Source: CAXXXW01 sp963665555 (lineage in GTDB: Bacteria; Pseudomonadota; Alphaproteobacteria; Thalassobaculales; Thalassobaculaceae). From it: a stretch of 64,000 nt of DNA. The stretch covers positions 124,001 through 188,000 of the forward strand of contig OY762308.1 of NCBI GenBank assembly GCA_963665555.2, in the 5' to 3' direction. Under the pieces are notes generated by a model. That model ran no database searches and was not told the DNA's origin. It saw nothing but the letters and a program-made list of their open reading frames with translations. The translations under genes and the position numbers were made by a program. Shown piece after piece: positions 8,102-14,933 of this stretch. The stretch's first letter is position 1; every line of letters starts with the position of its first letter.

Positions 8102-9567
8102 ACCCCCCGATCGACCCGACGGCGGTTCCCGTCATGGCGCCGGCGGCGGCGGAGATTTTCCTCGCCTGCGCCGGCATGGCGCTGCTGATGGTGGGCGTGT
8201 TCGCCCGGCGCGACGCCTCGGCGCTCGTCTCCTGGCTCACGGTCGCGGCCTTCGCCGGCGCCGCGGTCCTCGTCGTCACGCACGGCGGCGGCGGGGGCGA
8301 GCCGGCCTTCTTCGGCATGTTCGTCGCCTCGCCCTTCGCGCAGTTCGCCAAGCTGCTGATCCTGCTCGGCGCCGCGCTCGCCATCCCGCTGTCGAACGAC
8401 TACATGAAGCGGGAGCGCGCGCGCCGTTTCGAGTTCCCGGTGCTGGTGCTGTTCGCCGCGCTGGGCATGACGATGATGGTGTCGGCGGGCGACCTGATCG
8501 CGCTCTACGTGGGCCTCGAACTGCAGAGCCTCGCGCTCTACGTGATCGCGGCGATCCGGCGCGACACGACGCGCTCGACCGAGGCGGGCCTGAAATACTT
8601 CGTGCTCGGCGCGCTGTCCTCGGGGATGCTGCTCTACGGCTGTTCGCTGGTGTACGGCTTCGCCGGGACGACCGATTTCGAGGGGCTGGCGCGGGTGTTC
8701 GCCGCGCTCGACGGCGCGCCGCCGACGGGCCTGGTGTTCGGCCTGGTGTTCCTGGTCTCCGGCCTCGCCTTCAAGGTCTCGGCCGTGCCGTTCCACATGT
8801 GGACGCCGGACGTTTACGAGGGCGCGCCGACGCCGGTCACCGCGCTGTTCGCGGTGGCGCCCAAGATCGCGGCGATCTGCCTGTTTCTGCGGGTGATGGT
8901 GGGGCCGTTCGGCGAATTGATCGACCAGTGGCAGCAGGTCGTCTCGGCCATCGCCGTGCTGTCGATGGCGCTCGGCGCGGTGGCGGCGATCGCGCAGACC
9001 AACATCAAGCGCCTGATGGCCTACAGTTCGATCGGCCATATGGGCTACGCGCTGGTCGGCGTCGCCGCCGGGAACGAGGCCGGCGCCAGCGGCGTCCTGA
9101 TCTACATGGCGGTGTACCTCTTCATGAACGCCGGGACCTTCGCCTGCATCCTGGCGATGCGCCGGCGCGGCCTCGCGGTCGAGGGCATTTCGGACCTCGC
9201 CGGCCTGTCGCGCACGCATCCGGCGATGGCGGCGGCGCTGCTGCTCTTCATGTTCTCGATGGCGGGGATCCCGCCGCTCGCCGGGTTCTTCGGCAAGTGG
9301 TTCGTCTTCCTGGCGGCGATCGACGCCGGCCTCTACACGCTGGCGGTGATCGGCGTGGTGGCGAGCGTGGTGAGCGCCTTCTACTACCTGCGCATCGTCA
9401 AGATCGTGTATTTCGACGCGCCGGAGGAGCCGCTGGACGAGGCGATGGCGCGGGGGCCGCGCCTGGTCATGTACGCCGGCGCCGCCGTCACGCTGCTGTT
9501 CTTCCTGGCGCCCAGCCCGGTCGTCGAGGCCGCCGGCGCGGCCGCCGCCTCGCTGATGGGCGGCTGA
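8098..9567 (+). CDS. nuoN: NADH-quinone oxidoreductase subunit N
   Basis: 489 residues, the normal NuoN size. It shows ALYVGLELQSLALYVIAA and FHMWTPDVYEGAPTPVTA, the conserved Glu and proton-channel motifs of the antiporter-like subunits. The start was placed at 8098, overlapping the nuoM stop by 4 bp; upstream in-frame codons lie inside nuoM. It is the last complex I gene here and is followed after 18 bp by birA, a neighbourhood common in alphaproteobacteria. Confidence 0.97.
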   Translation: MNPPIDPTAVPVMAPAAAEIFLACAGMALLMVGVFARRDASALVSWLTVAAFAGAAVLVVTHGGGGGEPAFFGMFVASPFAQFAKLLILLGAALAIPLSNDYMKRERARRFEFPVLVLFAALGMTMMVSAGDLIALYVGLELQSLALYVIAAIRRDTTRSTEAGLKYFVLGALSSGMLLYGCSLVYGFAGTTDFEGLARVFAALDGAPPTGLVFGLVFLVSGLAFKVSAVPFHMWTPDVYEGAPTPVTALFAVAPKIAAICLFLRVMVGPFGELIDQWQQVVSAIAVLSMALGAVAAIAQTNIKRLMAYSSIGHMGYALVGVAAGNEAGASGVLIYMAVYLFMNAGTFACILAMRRRGLAVEGISDLAGLSRTHPAMAAALLLFMFSMAGIPPLAGFFGKWFVFLAAIDAGLYTLAVIGVVASVVSAFYYLRIVKIVYFDAPEEPLDEAMARGPRLVMYAGAAVTLLFFLAPSPVVEAAGAAAASLMGG

Positions 9568-9585
9568 CCGGCGCGGGCGCGGCGC

Positions 9586-10383
9586 ATGGCCTCCGCGACC
9601 GGCCCCGCCGCGCGCCCGGCGGCGGACAGCGGCCTTCCGGCGCGCGTCTCGCTCATCGTCCGCGACACGGCGGGCAGCACCAACGCGCTCGCCCGCGACC
9701 TGGCGCTCGCCGGCGCGCCGGCCTGGACGGCGGTGCAGGCGCGCGCGCAGACCGCCGGGCGCGGCCGGCGCGGGAACGCCTGGGCCTCGCCGCCCGGCAA
9801 CCTGTACATCTCGACGATCCTGCGCCCGTCCGCGCCGCCGGCCGAGGCGGCGCGCCTTTCGCTGGTCGCGGCGCTGGCGGTCGCCGACGCCGTCGCCGAG
9901 GCCGCGCCGCGCGCGCGGGCGACGCTCAAATGGCCCAACGACGCGCTGCTGGACGGGCGCAAGGTCGCGGGCGTCCTGCTGGAGACCGTCGCCGCGCCGG
10001 GCCGCGCGCCGGCGCTTGTCGTCGGCGTCGGCGTCAATGTCGCCAGCCACCCGCCGGACGCGCGCTACGGCGCGACCTGCCTCGACCTCGCGGCGGGCCG
10101 GCCGCTGTCGGTCGATCGGGCGCGGGACCTGTTCCTGTCGGCGCTCGCGCGGCGCCGCGACGAGTGGGAGGCCGGCGGTTTCGCGCCGGTCCGCGCGGCC
10201 TGGCTCGCCCGCGCGCACGGCCTGGGCCGGACGGTCGAGGTCGCGGGCGGGGCCGGCGCCGGTTTGCGCGGCCGGTTCCGGGGGCTCGACGGCGAGGGGC
10301 GGATGCTGGTCGAGCGGCCGGACGGGACGATGGCGGCCGTTTCCGCCGGGACCGTCTCCTTCCCCGGCGGGGACGCGCCGTGA
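9586..10383 (+). CDS. birA: Biotin--[acetyl-CoA-carboxylase] ligase (no DNA-binding domain)
   Basis: 265 residues. It activates biotin to biotinyl-AMP and attaches it to the biotin carboxyl carrier protein. The biotin/AMP loop GRGRRGNAWASPPGNLY is at 58-74, KWPNDALLDGRKVAGVLLE spans 115-133, and GVGVNV follows. There is no N-terminal helix-turn-helix, so it is a group I ligase and not a biotin operon repressor. Its stop overlaps the coaX GTG start by 4 bp. Confidence 0.94.
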   Translation: MASATGPAARPAADSGLPARVSLIVRDTAGSTNALARDLALAGAPAWTAVQARAQTAGRGRRGNAWASPPGNLYISTILRPSAPPAEAARLSLVAALAVADAVAEAAPRARATLKWPNDALLDGRKVAGVLLETVAAPGRAPALVVGVGVNVASHPPDARYGATCLDLAAGRPLSVDRARDLFLSALARRRDEWEAGGFAPVRAAWLARAHGLGRTVEVAGGAGAGLRGRFRGLDGEGRMLVERPDGTMAAVSAGTVSFPGGDAP

Positions 10384-11183
10384 CGCTGCTCGCCATCGAT
10401 TGCGGCAACACCAACACCGGCTTCGCGGTGTTCGAGGGCGCGGACTGCCTCGGCTCCTGGCGCGCCTCGACAAACCCCGCCCGCACGGCCGACGAATACG
10501 CGGCGTGGCTGACGCAGCTGCTGGCGCTGAACGGCCTCTCGCGCTCGGCCATCGACGCCGCGATCGTCGCCAATGTCGTGCCGGAGACCGCGTTCAACCT
10601 GCACACGCTGTGCCGGCGCCATTTCGGCGTCGAGCCGACGATCGTCGGCGGCCCCGGCGTCGATCCCGGCATCGACATCCGCATCGACCGGCCCGGCGAG
10701 GTCGGGGCCGACCGGATCGTCAACGCGGTCGGCGCGCGCGCGCGCCACGCGGGGCCGCTGATCGTGGTCGATTTCGGCACCGCCACCACCTTCGACGCGG
10801 TGGAGGCCGACGGCGGCTACGCCGGCGGCGTCATCGCGCCGGGGATCAACCTGTCGCTGGAGGCGCTCTACCGCTCGGCCGCGCAACTGCCGCGCATCGC
10901 CGTCGCGCCCCGGGCCGGCGGCGAAGGCGGCCGCCCGCCGGCCCGCGTCATCGGCAAGACGACCCGCGAGGCGATGCATTCCGGCGTTTTCTGGGGTTAT
11001 GTCGGCCTGATCGACGGCATCGTCGCGCGGATCGAGGCGGAGTACGGCCAGCCGATGACGGCGGTCGCCACCGGCGGCCTCGCCCCGGTGTTCCTCGGCC
11101 ACGCCCGGTCGATCCGGCATGTCGATCCCGACATGACCCTGCGCGGCCTCGTCCTGATCCACCGGCGGAACGCGGAACGATGA
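10380..11183 (+). CDS. coaX: Type III pantothenate kinase
   Basis: 267 residues. It catalyses the first step of coenzyme A synthesis. The ASKHA-fold motifs are present: IDCGNTN at 6-12 (phosphate 1), GADRIVNA, and DFGTATTFDAV (phosphate 2), with a late TGGLAPV adenosine motif. The start is GTG, overlapping the birA stop; the gene ends overlapping the rnj ATG. Both overlaps are 4 bp, so birA-coaX-rnj are probably translated in a coupled manner. Confidence 0.95.
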   Translation: MTLLAIDCGNTNTGFAVFEGADCLGSWRASTNPARTADEYAAWLTQLLALNGLSRSAIDAAIVANVVPETAFNLHTLCRRHFGVEPTIVGGPGVDPGIDIRIDRPGEVGADRIVNAVGARARHAGPLIVVDFGTATTFDAVEADGGYAGGVIAPGINLSLEALYRSAAQLPRIAVAPRAGGEGGRPPARVIGKTTREAMHSGVFWGYVGLIDGIVARIEAEYGQPMTAVATGGLAPVFLGHARSIRHVDPDMTLRGLVLIHRRNAER

Positions 11184-12847
11184 CCGGAGGCTTCCAGCCC
11201 GATCCCGCCGAGTTGCTGTTCCTGCCGCTCGGCGGCTCGGACGAGATCGGCATGAACCTCAACCTCTACCACTACGCCGGCAAGTGGCTGATGGTCGATC
11301 TCGGCGTCGCCTTCGGCGACGACAGCACGCCGGGGGTGGAGGTCCTGATGCCGGACCCGTCCTTCATCGCCGAGCGCCGCCGCGACCTGGCCGGGCTGGT
11401 GCTCACCCACGGCCACGAGGACCATATCGGCGCGCTGCCCTGGCTGTGGGAGCGGTTGCGCTGCCCGGTCTACGCCACGCCGTTCACCGCCTCGCTGGCG
11501 CGGCGCAAGCTGGCCGAGGCCGGGCTGGCCGGAGAGGTCGAACTGGTCGAGACGCCCTTGCCGGGCCGCTTCGCCCTCGGCCCGTTCGAGGTCGAGACGA
11601 TCGGCATGACCCACTCCATCCCGGAGCCGAGCGCCATCGCCATCCGCTGCGCCGCCGGGACGGTGCTGCACACCGGCGACTGGAAGTTCGACCCCGACCC
11701 CCGGATCGGCCCCGTCGCCGACCGCGAGGCGCTGGAGGCGCTGGCCGCCGGCGGCGTGCTGGCGATGGTCGGCGACTCGACCAACGCCGACATTCCGGGC
11801 GAGACCGGCTCCGAGGCCGAACTGCTCGACGCCTTCGCCGAACTGTTCGAGGAGCGGGACGGCCGCGTCGCGGTGGCCTGCTTCGCCTCCAACGTGGCCC
11901 GGCTGCACGGCGTCGCCCGCGCGGCCGCGCGCGCCGGCCGCGACACGGCGCTGGTCGGGCGCTCGCTGCGGCGGATGAACGACGCGGCGCGCGAGAACGG
12001 CTACCTGCTCGACATCCCGCGCTTCCTGACGGAGGACGACGCCGGCTACATCCCGCGCGACCGGCTGGCGATGATCTGCACCGGCAGCCAGGGGGAGCCG
12101 CGCGCGGCGCTGGCCCGGATCGCCGACGACACGCATCCCCGCGTCTCGCTGGAGGCCGGCGACACGGTGGTCTTCTCCTCGCGCGAGATCCCCGGCAACG
12201 AGAAGGCGATCGGCCGGATGCAGAGCAAATTCGCCGCCCGCGGCGTCGAGGTGGTGACGGAGCGGGAGGCCCATGTGCATGTCTCCGGCCATCCGGCGCG
12301 CGGCGACCTGGAGCGCATGTACCAGACGATCCGGCCCCGCATCGCCGTCCCGGTCCACGGCGACGCGCGCCGCCTCGCGGCCCACGCGGAGGTGGCGCGG
12401 GCCTGCCAGGTCCCGGAAATCGCGATCCCGGAGAACGGCGCGGTGCTGCGGCTGGCGCCGGGGCCGGCCGGGGTCGTCGCGCGGGTGCCGGCGGGCGCGC
12501 TGGCGGTGGACGGCTCGCGCCTGCGCCCGCTCGACGGCGGGCCGGTGCGCGAGCGGCGAAAGCTGTTGCACAACGGCTCCGTCGCGGTGACGGTGGTGAT
12601 GGACGGGCGCGGCCGCGGCCTCGGCGACCCGATGGTGACGGCGACGGGCCTTTACGATCGGGACGAGGCCGAGGCGTTCGACGCGCTGCTTTCGGATTGC
12701 GTGCGCGAGGCGGTGGGCGGCCTGCCGCCGGGGCGGCGGCGCTCCGACGGGGCGGTGGCGGAGGCGGCGCGCCGGGCGGTCCGGGGCGCGGCGCGGGCCG
12801 AGTTCGGCAAGCGGCCGGAAGTGTCCGTCCACGTGGCGCGGGTTTAG
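11180..12847 (+). CDS. rnj: Ribonuclease J
   Basis: 555 residues. A metallo-beta-lactamase/beta-CASP nuclease with 5'-to-3' exo- and endonuclease activity on mRNA and rRNA precursors. The zinc motif HGHEDH is at 77-82, later HTGDWKFDPDP and GDSTNAD appear, then CTGSQGEP of the beta-CASP domain and the HVSGHPARGDL motif. The C-terminal region is about 100 residues, as in alphaproteobacterial RNase J. The start overlaps coaX (ATGA). Confidence 0.95.
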   Translation: MTGGFQPDPAELLFLPLGGSDEIGMNLNLYHYAGKWLMVDLGVAFGDDSTPGVEVLMPDPSFIAERRRDLAGLVLTHGHEDHIGALPWLWERLRCPVYATPFTASLARRKLAEAGLAGEVELVETPLPGRFALGPFEVETIGMTHSIPEPSAIAIRCAAGTVLHTGDWKFDPDPRIGPVADREALEALAAGGVLAMVGDSTNADIPGETGSEAELLDAFAELFEERDGRVAVACFASNVARLHGVARAAARAGRDTALVGRSLRRMNDAARENGYLLDIPRFLTEDDAGYIPRDRLAMICTGSQGEPRAALARIADDTHPRVSLEAGDTVVFSSREIPGNEKAIGRMQSKFAARGVEVVTEREAHVHVSGHPARGDLERMYQTIRPRIAVPVHGDARRLAAHAEVARACQVPEIAIPENGAVLRLAPGPAGVVARVPAGALAVDGSRLRPLDGGPVRERRKLLHNGSVAVTVVMDGRGRGLGDPMVTATGLYDRDEAEAFDALLSDCVREAVGGLPPGRRRSDGAVAEAARRAVRGAARAEFGKRPEVSVHVARV

Positions 12848-12873
12848 GGCGCGCGCTCGGAAGGCGCGCCGTT
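12848..12873 (+). terminator. Inverted repeat after rnj, possible weak terminator
   Basis: GGCGCGC (12848-12854) and GCGCGCC (12864-12870) can form a 7-bp stem with a 9-nt loop directly after the rnj stop. Only three T residues follow, so termination may be inefficient. Confidence 0.3.
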
Positions 12874-12895
12874 TCGGGGAGCGGGGAGCGAGGGG

Positions 12896-13300
12896 ATGAT
12901 CGGCCGGCTCAACCACGTGGCCATCGTCGCGCCGGACCTGGCGGCGGCGGCGGCGGTCTACCGCGACACGCTGGGCGCGGAGGTCAGCGCGCCCCACGAC
13001 CTGCCGGAGCACGGCGTGACGGTGGTGTTCGTCGCGCTGCCCAACACGAAGATCGAACTGCTGCACCCGCTCGGCGCCGGTTCGCCGATCCGGCGCTTCC
13101 TCGACCGCAACCCGTCGGGCGGGATGCACCATGTCTGCTACGAGGTCGAGGACATCCTGGCGGCGCGCGACGCGCTGGCGGCGGCGGGGGCGCGCGTGCT
13201 CGGCGACGGCGAGCCGCGGACCGGCGCGCACGGCAAGCCGGTGGTCTTCCTGCACCCGGCGGACTTCGCCGGGACGCTGGTCGAACTCGAACAGGCCTGA
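12896..13300 (+). CDS. mce: Methylmalonyl-CoA epimerase
   Basis: 134 residues, two VOC (glyoxalase-fold) modules. It interconverts the (S)- and (R)-forms of methylmalonyl-CoA in propionyl-CoA breakdown. Metal-ligand and family motifs: RLNHVAIVAPDL at the N-terminus, NTKIELLHPLG, GGMHHVCYEVEDI, and the terminal GTLVELEQ. The length and the rnj-mce-DUF1467 order are common in alphaproteobacteria. A G-rich SD (ggagcgagggg) precedes the ATG. Confidence 0.93.
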   Translation: MIGRLNHVAIVAPDLAAAAAVYRDTLGAEVSAPHDLPEHGVTVVFVALPNTKIELLHPLGAGSPIRRFLDRNPSGGMHHVCYEVEDILAARDALAAAGARVLGDGEPRTGAHGKPVVFLHPADFAGTLVELEQA

Positions 13301-13324
13301 AGCCGGGCGGGCGGGAGCGCGGCC

Positions 13325-13576
13325 GTGGACATCGCCTCGGGCCTGGTGGTCTACGCGCTGCTGTGGTGGTGGATGTTCCTGATGACGCTGCCGATTGGCG
13401 TGCGGCGTTCGGAAAACGTCGAGGCCGGCCACGACGCCGGCGCGCCGGAGCGCCCCCACCTCTGGCGCAAGGCGCTGGCCGCCACCGTGCTCGCGGCGCT
13501 GGGCTGGGCGGTCGTGTACTGGATCGTCGAGTCCGACCTGGTCTCCTTCCGCGACATGGCCCGCGGCGGCGGGTGA
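13325..13576 (+). CDS. DUF1467 family small membrane protein
   Basis: 83 residues from a GTG start. Two hydrophobic helices (about 7-24 and 48-68) flank a polar loop with TLPIGVRRSENVEAGHDAGA, the hallmark of DUF1467. This small membrane protein family of alphaproteobacteria has no known function and is usually found beside mce, as here. Confidence 0.88.
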   Translation: MDIASGLVVYALLWWWMFLMTLPIGVRRSENVEAGHDAGAPERPHLWRKALAATVLAALGWAVVYWIVESDLVSFRDMARGGG

Positions 13577-13658
13577 GGGGGGCCGGGGGGCGACACGCGC
13601 CGCGGCGGCTCCGCGTCGCCCGCGCGACGGTTCTTGCCGGCCGGAGACCGGGAAATGC

Positions 13659-13696
13659 GAACCCGGGTTCATCTTCGGAGCGAATCGCCTTACCTT
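13659..13696 (+). promoter_or_regulatory. 12-bp perfect palindrome overlapping a candidate promoter of the unknown/PIN pair
   Basis: GAACCCGGGTTC (13659-13670) is a perfect palindrome. It overlaps a possible -35 (TTCATC, 13668-13673) which is 17 bp from TACCTT (13691-13696). This is the arrangement expected of an autoregulatory operator, but no binding protein can be assigned. Confidence 0.35.
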
Positions 13697-13731
13697 GCGC
13701 GGGTCACCGGACCCGGATGGGGAGGCTCGCC

Positions 13732-14400
13732 ATGGCGAACCCCGACGATATTGTCGGCGCCTTGACGCTGGAGTTGACGCCCGACCGGGTTCCGGCCGCG
13801 ATCTTCGGCAAGGTCGTGGCCGCGTTCGTGAAGTCTCTCGACGCCATCGCCGCCAAGGCGTGCGGGAACGCCGGAGCCGTTCAGTGGGAGATTTCCGTGG
13901 ACAGGGGGAGCGCGCGGCTCGCCGCCGATCCCGGAGAAGCGTCCGCCCCCGGCGCGGCGCGGAGCGTTCGGCGCCTGATCGACAACGAGCCGGAAACCGT
14001 GCGCGGCAGCTTTGTCCCCCCGCCGGGAATGCCGGAGGCGTATATCCGGATCGGACGGGAACGCCGGCCGGTCGCGCGCGTGGAGGGCCGCGAACGCGAC
14101 GGGCCCTGGCCGTTCGACTCATACGGGACCGTCGAAGGCGAACTCGAGGTGCTGGACTCCAAGCCCCCGCCGCGCTTCACGATCCGCGAACCGATCTGGA
14201 ACAAGAGCGTGCAATGCAGGGTTCCGGACGATTTGGTGGCCAGGATGCCGAGCATGTGGGGGCGGCGCGTCGCGGCGCACGGCCTGATCCACTACAACGC
14301 CGAAGGCCACCCCGTGAGCATCGAGGCCGAGGACATCGAGCCGTTTCCCCACGACGAGACCCCCATCGAGGCGTTTCGCGGGATTCTCGCCGGACCATGA
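13732..14400 (+). CDS. Unknown 222-residue protein paired with a PIN protein
   Basis: 222 residues; start at the ATG with GGAGG 7 nt upstream (an in-frame ATG at 13717 is less well placed). No catalytic motif was recognised. The C-terminal third contains WGRRVAAHGLIHYNAEGHPV and then SIEAEDIEPFP, which looks like a small beta-barrel element. The same style of C-terminus occurs, from memory, in uncharacterised proteins encoded just upstream of PIN-domain genes. Its stop overlaps the PIN gene by 4 bp, so the two are probably one functional unit. It could be the antitoxin or partner of the PIN nuclease; this is inference. Codon use is less extreme than in the neighbouring housekeeping genes. Confidence 0.6.
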   Translation: MANPDDIVGALTLELTPDRVPAAIFGKVVAAFVKSLDAIAAKACGNAGAVQWEISVDRGSARLAADPGEASAPGAARSVRRLIDNEPETVRGSFVPPPGMPEAYIRIGRERRPVARVEGRERDGPWPFDSYGTVEGELEVLDSKPPPRFTIREPIWNKSVQCRVPDDLVARMPSMWGRRVAAHGLIHYNAEGHPVSIEAEDIEPFPHDETPIEAFRGILAGP

Positions 14401-14861
14401 CCGAGCGACGGTACTGGGATTCGGACTGTTTCCTCGGATGGTTGCAGAACGAGACGGGCAAGGCGGACAAATGCGCCGCCGTGCTGGCCCTTGCCGAGAA
14501 AGGCGAGGTCGAAATCGTGACAAGCACCTTGACGCTGGCGGAGGTTCTCATGCTTCGGGGGCGCGAGGCGTTGCCGCGGAACCGGGGTTCGACGGTAGCG
14601 GCGCTTTTCAACCGGAAAAACATCGAAACGGTGGATGTGACGCGACGGATCGCCGAGGCGGGCCGCGAACTGGTATGGGAGCACGGAATCCACCCCAAGG
14701 ACGCGATCCATGTCGCCACGGCTCTCGCCGCCGGCGCGACGGTCTTGAACACCTTCGACAGGGGGCTGATCGCCAGGAGCGGAAAGACCGGCGAGCCGCC
14801 GCTCCCTATCGAGGAGCCCGAAGTGGCGGAGCCCGAACTGTCGCTCCCCTCCGGCGGATAG
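14397..14861 (+). CDS. PIN-domain ribonuclease (VapC-like)
   Basis: 154 residues. The acidic PIN residues are all visible: Asp8 and Asp10 in YWDSDCFLGWL, Glu49 in LTLAEV, Asp102 in PKDAIHVATAL, and Asp121 in NTFDRGL. PIN proteins are Mg-dependent RNases, often toxins of type II systems. The start ATG overlaps the upstream gene by 4 bp. About 20 Pro/Glu-rich residues follow the fold. The partner is not a classical VapB/AbrB/RHH antitoxin, which makes the pair unusual. Confidence 0.78.
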   Translation: MTERRYWDSDCFLGWLQNETGKADKCAAVLALAEKGEVEIVTSTLTLAEVLMLRGREALPRNRGSTVAALFNRKNIETVDVTRRIAEAGRELVWEHGIHPKDAIHVATALAAGATVLNTFDRGLIARSGKTGEPPLPIEEPEVAEPELSLPSGG

Positions 14862-14933
14862 GCCTGTCGACCCGCTTTGGGCGCTTTCCCGTACAATCCC
14901 CTTCGATAACTTCTCGGGCGGAAAGGCGGCGGC

